DNA of 5,479 nucleotides from Alphaproteobacteria bacterium (GTDB lineage: Bacteria > Pseudomonadota > Alphaproteobacteria > Micavibrionales > CSBR16-224). The translations under genes and the position numbers were made by a program. Location: the NCBI GenBank assembly GCA_006226225.1, contig SBHI01000167.1, forward strand, positions 1 through 5,479, given 5' to 3'. Shown here piece by piece: positions 1 through 5,479 of the stretch; the stretch's first letter is position 1, and the number at the start of each line of letters is the position of its first letter. The notes under the pieces are model-generated. The model had not been told where the DNA came from. It ran no database searches and worked only from the letters and a program-made list of their open reading frames with translations.

Positions 1-939
1 GTTGAAAACGCACAGCTGGATGACATGGTGCTGCTCCGCAGCGACAAAACACCGACCTACATGCTCTCCGTTGTCGTTGACGACCATGATATGAACATCA
101 CCCATATCATTCGCGGCAATGACCATCTGACCAATACTTTCCGCCAGATCATGATCTATGATGCAATGGGCTGGGAAACACCGGTCTTTGCGCATCTGCC
201 GTTGATCCACGGAAGCGACGGCAAAAAACTGTCGAAACGCCATGGTGCAACCGGCGTCGAATCATACCGCGATATGGGCTATCTGCCCGAAGCAGTGCGC
301 AACTATCTGCTGCGCCTTGGCTGGAGCCACGGCGACGACGAAATCATCCCGACCGACAAAGCCCTTGAATGGTTTGATCTGGAACATATCGGCCAGTCTG
401 CCGCACGTTTTGACTTCGATAAGCTCGACAGTATCAACGCGCATTACATGGCAGAAAAACCCGCGGCGGAACTTTCCGCACTGCTGACACCTTTCCTGTC
501 GGAAAAACTCGGACATGCGCCGACGGAACAGGCATTAGCATGGATAACGGAAGGAATGGCGGATTTGGTCGAGCGTGCAAAACGTCTGACCGAGCTTGCG
601 GATGAAGCCCTTTTCTATGCGCAAAGCCGTCCGCTGCCGCTGAATGACAAGGCGAAAGACATTCTGGGCGATGCCGCCCGTGACCGTCTTGCCGGATTAA
701 AGCAGCAGCTTGCCGCATTGAATGACGCCGCGTTCACCGCTGAAGCAATTGATGCCACGGTCAAAGCCTTCGTGAAAGATAACGGTCTGAAATTTCCTGA
801 AATCGGTATGCCGCTGCGTGCAGCCTTGACGGGAACGGGAAGCTCGCCGTCCATCACTCATGTCGCCGCCATCCTTGGAAAAGAGGAAACACTGGCCCGT
901 CTGGATGATGCCGTCGAGCAACGTCAGGCCGCTGCCTGA
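1..939 (+). CDS. gltX: Glutamyl-tRNA synthetase, 5'-truncated by the window edge
   Basis: Cytoplasmic class I aminoacyl-tRNA synthetase that charges tRNA-Glu (in some bacteria also tRNA-Gln) with glutamate. Frame 1 is open from base 1 and reads VENAQLDDMVLLRSD before the first ATG at 25, so that ATG is internal. The 312 residues seen, against about 470 for the family, mean that some 150 N-terminal residues, including the HIGH motif, lie off the left edge. Visible landmarks are the catalytic-core stretch with DDHDM and RGNDHLTNTFRQ (about codons 27-48), the KMSKS-equivalent KLSKR at bases 226-240, then GYLPEAVRNYLLRLGWSHGDDE and an all-helical anticodon-binding region ending in LGKEETLARL. The family usually has RGDDHL or RGEDHL, so the Asn at 118-120 is a mild oddity. 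Alphaproteobacteria often carry two gltX paralogues and I cannot tell which this is. It ends three bases from the convergent ATPase gene. The family call is secure. Confidence 0.97.
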   Translation, partial: VENAQLDDMVLLRSDKTPTYMLSVVVDDHDMNITHIIRGNDHLTNTFRQIMIYDAMGWETPVFAHLPLIHGSDGKKLSKRHGATGVESYRDMGYLPEAVRNYLLRLGWSHGDDEIIPTDKALEWFDLEHIGQSAARFDFDKLDSINAHYMAEKPAAELSALLTPFLSEKLGHAPTEQALAWITEGMADLVERAKRLTELADEALFYAQSRPLPLNDKAKDILGDAARDRLAGLKQQLAALNDAAFTAEAIDATVKAFVKDNGLKFPEIGMPLRAALTGTGSSPSITHVAAILGKEETLARLDDAVEQRQAAA

Positions 940-941
940 CG
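922..941. terminator. Perfect hairpin across the gltX stop codon, at the convergent junction
   Basis: CGTCAGGC (922-929), loop CGCT (930-933) and GCCTGACG (934-941) form a perfect 8-bp stem with a 4-base loop. The gltX TGA (937-939) lies in the 3' arm, and the ATPase stop begins two bases beyond. Being an inverted repeat, it folds in transcripts from either strand. Neither side has a good T-tract (GTTAATT on plus, GTTGCTC on minus), so a classical intrinsic terminator is not proven. It may instead block 3' exonucleases or act as a weak bidirectional stop. Confidence 0.5.
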
Positions 942-942
942 G

Positions 943-2658
943 TTAATTGCTCCACTGCGCGTGGAAGCCGATCGGACGCTTCTTCGGCTCTTCCTTTTTG
1001 TCGGTCGTCGCATGCATGCGGCTGATATAGGATTCGGCATCCGCTTTTGTTACGGTATTACGCTCCTCATAGCTCATTGCTTCGACTGCCGCGATCGCCT
1101 CTTCGTCAGCATCCGGCATCATGCGCAGCGCCATTTCCGTTGGCATTTTCTCGACAAAATTTCGAACCACACGGGCATTGGCAAACTGGTCACCGACTGC
1201 GTCTTTATATTTCATGATCTCTTCAATCGCATAATCGCGCACATCTTCCGGGATAATCACATGGTTGATTTTCGCGAAATGATCCATGATTTTTGCCAAA
1301 TCTTCGGCACCGTAAGGCTCCAGCACCAGCGCGTTGTCGAAACGTCCGCGCAAACCTTTGTCCGAGCTCAGGAAGCGGTCAATATCTTCGTCATAGCCCG
1401 CAACAACAATGGTGATGTTTTCGCGCTGTTCCTCCATCACGGCGACCAGTGCCTCGACGACACGGAAACCGAAATCGCGTTTTTCCCCGTCGCCCATTTC
1501 CGGCGTCAGGTTATGCACCTCGTCAATAAAGAGGACACCGCCCATTGCTTCTTCCAAAAACCCTTTCATGGCATTCTCGGTTTGACCGATATGGGTTGCG
1601 ACCACTTTCTCGCGCGTCAGATGCACAAATTTACCGTTACTGCGTCCGATTGAGGTCAGCATACGGTTGTAATATTGTGCAAAGGTCGTTTTTCCGACCC
1701 CTGTCGGACCGGAAATCCGCGTATGCAGCGCTTCTTTCGGCGCATCTTCCGCACCGTCTTTATGACGGATGCTGTCAAAGACCGCACGTGCCGAAATGGC
1801 CCGCATCATGTCCTTTGCCTGTTGCTGGCCGACAAAATTTTCATTCAGGTCCGCACGTACCGCTTGGGCGGTTTCTTTTTCCGTTTCCTGTATCATGGGC
1901 TTTCCATCATATCCTGTTTTGACCTTATCCTTGTCATTCGCGTCCGCCTTGTCTCCCTTGTACACAACGGGCAGATTAGAACCGCTTTGATTAAAGTTTT
2001 TCTTGGCGTCGTTTTTGGTGCGGCTGATTTCCAGCGCCCGCTCTTCAAAATCGGCATGCTTGTTTTCCACAAAGCGGATCAACGGCTCCAGCGTATCTTT
2101 GCGATGCTTGGCCAGAAATTTCAAATCGGGATCTGTGGCGGTTTTTTCCGCATGGGAAATAACGCTGATCAGCATATTCAGTACGCTGCCGGTATCCGTG
2201 CCAAAAGGCACCAGCGGGCCGTCCTTCTGATATTCCATGAAATCGGCATCTTTATAAAGTTCGCCGACTTCCGTCACAATTTCGCGCATGAAGTTTTTCA
2301 CGTCACCGCCTTCTTCCAGAATGCCGCGGAACGATTTTTTCATCAGCATATATGTCGCCTCATAAGGCAGAACACGTTCGGCAATCACACCCGCCGCCGG
2401 ACTTGGCTGTCCGCGCGTAGGTTTCTCTCGTCCCTGCATACCGCGCTCCAGCAATTCCGCAGTTGCCAAGGTGACGAATTCCTCATCCAGGTCATCCATT
2501 TCATAAAGACGCTGCAGAAAATAAAGCGGGTGCTCGTAATCTTCCCCCAATGTCAATTCGTCAATATCAATGCCTTCCGGAATACTGTGGAGTTTCTCCA
2601 GATTTTGTTCACGGATGGCATCTTCCAGAATTTGTTCGGCGGGGTAAGTAGTCGTCAT
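943..2658 (-). CDS. CbxX/CfxQ-type AAA+ ATPase with a long unassigned N-terminal region
   Basis: Predicted cytoplasmic ATP-driven remodelling ATPase of 571 residues; the substrate is unknown. The AAA+ core (about 270-505) matches the CbxX/CfxQ pattern in order: Walker A GPTGVGKT (317-324), pore-loop region with HIGQT (356-360), Walker B GVLFIDE (374-380), the strand IVVAGY (417-422), arginine-finger region GLRGRF (435-440), and the sensor-2-like NARVVRN (494-500). Characterised relatives include CbbX, the rubisco activase, and EccA of type VII secretion. No rubisco or secretion gene is visible, so neither role should be transferred. CbbX has Tyr in the pore loop where this protein has His356. 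Residues 1-210 are helix-rich and acidic and I do not recognise them. Residues 212-262 look like a flexible K/D/N-rich linker. There is no signal peptide or membrane segment. The start is supported by GAGG eight bases upstream. It lies downstream of the ankyrin-like gene on the same strand. The AAA+ class is certain; the function is not. Confidence 0.93.
   Translation of the reverse strand: MTTTYPAEQILEDAIREQNLEKLHSIPEGIDIDELTLGEDYEHPLYFLQRLYEMDDLDEEFVTLATAELLERGMQGREKPTRGQPSPAAGVIAERVLPYEATYMLMKKSFRGILEEGGDVKNFMREIVTEVGELYKDADFMEYQKDGPLVPFGTDTGSVLNMLISVISHAEKTATDPDLKFLAKHRKDTLEPLIRFVENKHADFEERALEISRTKNDAKKNFNQSGSNLPVVYKGDKADANDKDKVKTGYDGKPMIQETEKETAQAVRADLNENFVGQQQAKDMMRAISARAVFDSIRHKDGAEDAPKEALHTRISGPTGVGKTTFAQYYNRMLTSIGRSNGKFVHLTREKVVATHIGQTENAMKGFLEEAMGGVLFIDEVHNLTPEMGDGEKRDFGFRVVEALVAVMEEQRENITIVVAGYDEDIDRFLSSDKGLRGRFDNALVLEPYGAEDLAKIMDHFAKINHVIIPEDVRDYAIEEIMKYKDAVGDQFANARVVRNFVEKMPTEMALRMMPDADEEAIAAVEAMSYEERNTVTKADAESYISRMHATTDKKEEPKKRPIGFHAQWSN
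966..999 (+). terminator. gltX: Possible gltX terminator inside the 3' end of the ATPase gene
   Basis: On the plus strand, AGCCGA (966-971) and TCGGCT (984-989) can pair across a 12-base loop, and five thymines follow at 995-999. The position, 27 bases after the gltX stop, is right for a gltX terminator, but the stem is short, the loop large and the T-tract five bases off the stem. The sequence is also constrained by ATPase coding. An overlapping palindrome, CCGATCGG (968-975), offers a competing fold. Confidence 0.25.
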
Positions 2659-2662
2659 ACGG

Positions 2663-2670
2663 CCTTCCTC
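2663..2670 (-). promoter_or_regulatory. Ribosome binding site of the ATPase gene
   Basis: The minus strand reads GAGGAAGG with GAGG ending eight bases before the ATG at 2658. This supports that start over internal methionines. The same bases lie inside a six-codon upstream reading frame (2675-2655) whose TGA overlaps the ATG. Confidence 0.7.
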
Positions 2671-2690
2671 TTCATCTTTTATTCTTTATA

Positions 2691-2710
2691 AAACCCGTTT
2701 GCTACGGTTT
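2691..2710 (-). other. Imperfect hairpin in the leader of the ATPase gene
   Basis: In plus orientation AAACCCGT (2691-2698) pairs with ACGGTTT (2704-2710) with one bulged C and a five-base loop. It lies just downstream of the TATAAT box, so it would sit at or near the 5' end of the ATPase mRNA. On the minus strand only TTTT within GGGTTTTATA follows, which makes it a weak terminator for read-through from the ankyrin-like gene at best. It could be chance. Confidence 0.25.
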
Positions 2711-2711
2711 C

Positions 2712-2740
2712 ATTATAGAAAATAAAAGTTAAGAGTTTAT
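2712..2740 (-). promoter_or_regulatory. Candidate promoter for the ATPase gene
   Basis: The minus strand carries a perfect TATAAT (plus-strand 2712-2717) in a strongly AT-rich intergenic stretch, 53 bases upstream of the ATG. No good -35 hexamer stands at the usual spacing; the best at 16-17 bases are poor matches such as TAAACT or ATAAAC. In AT-rich sequence a perfect -10 can arise by chance. If real, it lets the ATPase be expressed independently of the ankyrin-like gene upstream. Confidence 0.4.
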
Positions 2741-2767
2741 TACGACAAATAAGAAAGATGCTGCGTC

Positions 2768-4330
2768 TTAGAAACGCGGGTAAGAACCGCCCTTGTTATT
2801 GCGGCGTTTAATGACGCGCAGCGGGCGTTTGCGCGTATTCATATGTGCGCCGTCGAATTGCGGCGGATTCGCGGTAAATCTTGCCAGCTTTTCATAGGCG
2901 GTGCGGATATGAGAATCATTTTGATGATCCTTGAAATCCTTAAAGGACACATATTCCTTATCTTTGCCGTTAATACTTGTCACACGCGTGACTTCGGCGG
3001 AACGGAAATTGAAAATATGCGAAATCGTAAAGCTGTTCTGGCGGCTGCCCGGCAGGCTTTCAAAATTCTGCACACGGCGGACGGTGTCATCGCCTTCAAT
3101 CTGCCAGCCATCACCCAGAACTTCCTGCTTGATCTTGTCAAGCTGGCGACGTGTCGTAGAGTTGCGGGCGTATTTCATAGCCTTTTCATAGGTACCGGCA
3201 TCCCATTTATCACTTTTGGTAAACAGGGCATGCAGCATTTCATGCGCCCCGTCACCGGCAGCCTTAAGAATACCGGTTTCGACAATATCCTGCGGCCAGT
3301 TATCGCTTTTTTCCAAAAGATGCTCCACCGTACGCCATTTATTATGGCGGATCATAAAGGAAAGCAGGTAACCGTGCTGCCCTGTTACATCATCAACACG
3401 GTCAATCAGAGCCTGACGGCGCTCAAATTCTCTCTCGCCTTCACCGGAACTGCGGTAATGCCCGGTCGTAATCATATCCGAATGAATATGCAGCGGCGTC
3501 ACAACAGCACCACGGCGGCGCAGCAAATCCAACGCATAATCATTATTCTGGTCAATAGAGGCCTGTACCAGATCAGAATGATCCAGCTTGTAATCCATAG
3601 CATCCAGCAAATATAGCAGTTTTTTCGGCTGATCGCGCAAAATTGCCTGACGCGCCAGTTCCTGCGCGTCCATTTTTTCCAGCCAATCAGGCCCCAACAC
3701 CTTCAAACCCTCGGCATCGCTCTGCAAGGCTGCGGTAAAAATATCCGCCGTCTCGGCATTGTCCAGAATAAAGGGGAATTTCTCCTTTACCCAGGCAACA
3801 GCCAAAGGCTTATCATAGCGCAGCCCGTCCATCAGCATTTCGGCCACGGCTTCTTCACGTTTATCCAGATCAATCATCTCCAGCAGACGTTCGGCCATAT
3901 CAGGACGCCCCTGCTGCAATGCTTCCATCAGACAATTGCCGTCCACACGGGCACCGAATGTGTGCAGCAAATCAACCGCCGCATCATTCTCGTAACGCAC
4001 GGCATCACGCATGAAATAACTGCTGTCCTTCTGGCGGCTCGCCCCGGCCTGCAGCAGCATTTTCACCATATTGGGGTTATTTTTATCCAAAAGCGCGGCT
4101 TGCAACGGGCCGGCATGCGCATTCACGTCTTCGCCGTCGCATAATAGCTCCCAGACAGCCCAAAGACTTCTTTCCCGTACAGCCATTTCTAGGCGGAAAG
4201 AGGCGCTGTGCTTTTTGGCATTCTCCAACGCGTCCTTATCCGCTGCCGTCGGGCGCGGGATTTCAACCGTCACCCGCTTACGGAGTTCGGTTTCGCGCTC
4301 ACGCTTTTTGCTGTTACCAAACAGTCCCAT
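2768..4330 (-). CDS. Ankyrin-like repeat protein with a novel-looking C-terminal domain
   Basis: A 520-residue predicted cytoplasmic protein that I cannot assign to a named family. After a charged N-terminus (to about 45), helix-turn-helix units resembling degenerate ankyrin repeats recur: about 47-70 (WAVWELLCDGEDVNA), 75-98 (PLQAALLDKNNPNMVKMLLQ then AGA), 105-129 (DAAVDLLHTFGARV), 132-152 (MAERLLEM), 253-276 (DYALDLLRRRGAVV), 320-342 (WRTVEHLLEKSD) and 352-373. A charged insert (about 285-312) breaks the array. Residues 408-488 look different, alternating beta-prone and polar segments around ISHIFNFRSAEVTRV. The tail from 499 is strongly basic and ends in YPRF. There is no signal peptide or membrane helix. 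Such arrays usually bind proteins; a partner role for the adjacent ATPase is inference. The start ATG at 4330 has only a weak purine-rich AAAGACAG upstream, but no better start is evident. The gene follows the rpsO terminator and precedes the ATPase by 109 bases. Confidence 0.85.
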   Translation of the reverse strand: MGLFGNSKKRERETELRKRVTVEIPRPTAADKDALENAKKHSASFRLEMAVRERSLWAVWELLCDGEDVNAHAGPLQAALLDKNNPNMVKMLLQAGASRQKDSSYFMRDAVRYENDAAVDLLHTFGARVDGNCLMEALQQGRPDMAERLLEMIDLDKREEAVAEMLMDGLRYDKPLAVAWVKEKFPFILDNAETADIFTAALQSDAEGLKVLGPDWLEKMDAQELARQAILRDQPKKLLYLLDAMDYKLDHSDLVQASIDQNNDYALDLLRRRGAVVTPLHIHSDMITTGHYRSSGEGEREFERRQALIDRVDDVTGQHGYLLSFMIRHNKWRTVEHLLEKSDNWPQDIVETGILKAAGDGAHEMLHALFTKSDKWDAGTYEKAMKYARNSTTRRQLDKIKQEVLGDGWQIEGDDTVRRVQNFESLPGSRQNSFTISHIFNFRSAEVTRVTSINGKDKEYVSFKDFKDHQNDSHIRTAYEKLARFTANPPQFDGAHMNTRKRPLRVIKRRNNKGGSYPRF

Positions 4331-4369
4331 TCTGTCTTTCGTTTATGTCATAGAGTTCCAAGATTTTTC

Positions 4370-4399
4370 ACTGTACACGATGGACAGGGGCAGAATCAA
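4370..4399 (-). promoter_or_regulatory. Possible promoter for the ankyrin-like gene
   Basis: On the minus strand TTGATT (plus 4394-4399) and TACAGT (plus 4370-4375) are 18 bases apart, each matching four of six consensus positions. They lie just after the rpsO terminator and 39 bases before the ATG, where a promoter for the ankyrin-like/ATPase pair is expected. Placement supports it more than sequence does. Confidence 0.3.
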
Positions 4400-4400
4400 G

Positions 4401-4440
4401 GACAAAACAAAAACCGCCGTCCAAACCGGAGGCGGTTTTC
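4401..4440 (-). terminator. rpsO: Rho-independent terminator of rpsO
   Basis: Read on the minus strand, AAAACCGCC (plus 4439-4431) pairs perfectly with GGCGGTTTT (plus 4418-4410). Inside, TCC and GGA add three pairs with one bulged C around a GGTTT loop. The T-rich tract TTTTTGTTTTG follows directly. It starts 26 bases after the rpsO stop. It should end most truB-rpsO transcripts and so insulate the ankyrin-like gene. A run of four thymines also follows the stem on the plus strand, but no plus-strand gene leads into it. Confidence 0.9.
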
Positions 4441-4465
4441 ATTTCTCTCCGTGCAGGAGCAAAGC

Positions 4466-4735
4466 TTAACGGCGCAGGCCGAGCTTTTTAATGATCTCCT
4501 GATAACGCGGCTCGTCTTTGCCCTTCAGATAGTCCAGCAGGCGGCGACGCTTGCTGACCATTCCCAGAAGGCCACGACGGCTATGCACGTCTTTTTTGTG
4601 TTCTTTCATATGTTCCGTCAGATTCGCAATGCGCTCGGACAGAATGGCGATTTGAACTTCCGGTGAACCCGTATCGCCTTTTGCAGTTGCATGAGTCGTG
4701 ATCAACTCCTGCTTTTTTTCAGCTGTAATCGACAT
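4466..4735 (-). CDS. rpsO: 30S ribosomal protein S15
   Basis: Primary 16S rRNA-binding protein of the small subunit platform, needed early in 30S assembly. Read from the second of two tandem ATGs, the product is 89 residues, the usual length. Conserved landmarks are DTGSPEVQIAILSERIANLTEH, HKKDVHSRRGLL (the rRNA-contacting segment), KRRRLLDYLK and the terminal LGLRR. Two ATGs stand in tandem at 4738 and 4735. AAGGAG (plus 4742-4747) is only three bases from the first but six from the second, and MSITAE is the usual alphaproteobacterial N-terminus, so I take 4735. It lies 40 bases downstream of truB, as in the conserved truB-rpsO order, and is followed by a strong terminator. In E. coli S15 represses its own translation; I see no recognisable equivalent element here. 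Confidence 0.97.
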   Translation of the reverse strand: MSITAEKKQELITTHATAKGDTGSPEVQIAILSERIANLTEHMKEHKKDVHSRRGLLGMVSKRRRLLDYLKGKDEPRYQEIIKKLGLRR

Positions 4736-4741
4736 CATAGT

Positions 4742-4747
4742 CTCCTT
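4742..4747 (-). promoter_or_regulatory. rpsO: Shine-Dalgarno site that decides the rpsO start
   Basis: The minus strand reads AAGGAG, then ACT, then ATGATG. Spacing is three bases to the first ATG and six to the second. Normal spacing favours the second, giving the 89-residue protein. Confidence 0.8.
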
Positions 4748-4778
4748 ATCAGATTTCTTTCGGTTTTTACAAAATGCC

Positions 4779-5479
4779 CTACAGGTTCAAGACCCGCAAA
4801 GGCTTTAATTCGGCTCCTTCCAGTGACGCAAGTGCCAGCGGATTTCCGCCTGCCGTCGCCAAAATCGGCCCCGCATATTGTCCGATCTCCACACCTATGG
4901 CTTTCAGACGTTCGCGGTCCTGAACTGTCAAAAGGCGCACCGTCTGTCCATGGGACATGCGAGACGCCTCGTCTTCCGTCAATGACAGGGCCGGGATGTC
5001 GTCCAGCGCCGCTGCCACAGGCAAAAGCACCTGCTCAGGCGGTTTGTTATGCAATATTTCCTCAAGTTTTGCAAGTGAAATCGCGCTTTTTTCTGAAAAA
5101 TTTCCAACGCGCAAACGGCGCAAAACCGTAACATGACCGCAGGTTCCAAGCCGTTTTGCCATGTCGCGGGCGATGGCACGCACATAAGTGCCTTTTCCGC
5201 AGCGCATCAAAAACTCCGCCTGCTCCGGCTCTGCCGTCAAACATTGCAGATCATAGACTGTCACCTCACGCGGCTGAATATCAGCCACATCGCCGCGCCG
5301 CGCAATATCATAGGCGCGCTGCCCCTGAATTTTAATGGCGGAAAACTGCGGCGGCACCTGTGTAATCACACCGGTAAATTCAGGCAAAACGGCGTTGATC
5401 TCAGCCTCTGACGGGTATTTGTCACTTTCTTCCGTGACTTCGCCTGCGGCATCATCGGTGTTGGTCGCAATCCCCCAGC
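4779..5479 (-). CDS. truB: tRNA pseudouridine-55 synthase, N-terminus cut by the window edge
   Basis: Cytoplasmic enzyme that isomerises U55 of the tRNA T-loop to pseudouridine. The frame is open to the right edge: from base 5477 it reads WGIATNTDDAAGEV, typical TruB sequence, so the TTG at 5387 is internal and not a start. About 232 of roughly 300 residues are present. The catalytic-Asp motif (GTLD-type) lies off the window. Visible family motifs are FTGVITQVPPQFSAIKIQGQ with RAYDIAR, then GKGTYVRAIARDMAKRLG followed by GHVTVLRRLRVGNF, which form the substrate-binding core. The C-terminal part (from about LSLTEDEASRMSHGQ) matches the small PUA-like end. The TAG stop (4781-4779) is 40 bases before rpsO with no terminator between, so co-transcription is likely. 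Confidence 0.96.
   Translation of the reverse strand, partial: WGIATNTDDAAGEVTEESDKYPSEAEINAVLPEFTGVITQVPPQFSAIKIQGQRAYDIARRGDVADIQPREVTVYDLQCLTAEPEQAEFLMRCGKGTYVRAIARDMAKRLGTCGHVTVLRRLRVGNFSEKSAISLAKLEEILHNKPPEQVLLPVAAALDDIPALSLTEDEASRMSHGQTVRLLTVQDRERLKAIGVEIGQYAGPILATAGGNPLALASLEGAELKPLRVLNL

Noticed and set aside
943..2658. Naming the ATPase cbbX (rubisco activase) or eccA
   Set aside because: The core resembles both, but no rubisco or type VII secretion gene is present, the N-terminal region differs and the pore-loop residue is changed.
961..2691. Two long plus-strand open frames (961-1653 and 1675-2691) opposite the ATPase gene
   Set aside because: They are codon-aligned with the ATPase gene on the other strand, where stops arise only from TTA, CTA or TCA codons, rare in this gene. 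The translations are rich in Phe, His, Ile and Arg and match no family, while the minus strand encodes clear AAA+ motifs.
2843..3616. 257-codon plus-strand open frame opposite the ankyrin-like gene
   Set aside because: It is also codon-aligned with the minus-strand gene and has no recognisable motif; explained as a shadow of the ankyrin-like coding sequence.
4071..4666. Plus-strand open frames crossing the terminator and rpsO
   Set aside because: They run antisense through the ankyrin-like start, a clear terminator hairpin and the conserved S15 gene, with no family resemblance.
4779..5387. truB as a complete 202-residue gene starting at TTG 5387
   Set aside because: The frame continues upstream with typical TruB sequence to the window edge, so the TTG is an internal Leu codon and the gene is simply truncated by the window.
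1..5479. CRISPR arrays, tRNA genes, insertion sequences or attachment sites
   Set aside because: I saw no regularly spaced direct repeats, tRNA-like cloverleaf, transposase coding or flanking terminal repeats on reading; no intergenic gap exceeds about 135 bases.

Overview
The window looks like chromosomal DNA of an alphaproteobacterium with roughly balanced base composition. The GltX, TruB and S15 proteins all read as alphaproteobacterial versions of their families, for example the GltX stretch with the YMLSVVVDDHDM-type motif and the S15 N-terminus MSITAEKKQEL. I cannot name the genus. An ankyrin-like protein next to a CbxX-type AAA+ ATPase would fit little-studied lineages such as the Micavibrio group, but that is only a guess.

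Layout, left to right. Positions 1-939 (+) hold the 3' two thirds of gltX (glutamyl-tRNA synthetase). Three bases later a minus-strand gene ends convergently: a 571-residue AAA+ ATPase of the CbxX/CfxQ type (2658-943) with a long N-terminal region I cannot assign. A perfect 8-bp GC-rich hairpin spans the gltX stop codon at this junction, and a second possible terminator for gltX lies inside the 3' end of the ATPase gene. Upstream of the ATPase is a 109-bp AT-rich gap with a perfect TATAAT box. Next comes a 520-residue protein with degenerate ankyrin-like repeats and a distinct C-terminal domain (4330-2768). A clear rho-independent terminator (about 4401-4440) then separates this pair from rpsO (ribosomal protein S15, 4735-4466). 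truB (tRNA pseudouridine-55 synthase) runs off the right edge.

The right side is the end of the conserved infB-rbfA-truB-rpsO translation cluster. In many proteobacteria pnp follows rpsO. Here the two uncharacterised genes take that place, behind the rpsO terminator and probably with their own promoters. The ankyrin-like gene and the AAA+ gene share a strand, have no convincing terminator between them, and form the only non-housekeeping unit in the window. The best candidate for something undescribed is a two-gene module in which a repeat protein acts as adaptor or substrate for a CbxX-like remodelling ATPase. This rests on adjacency and domain type only.
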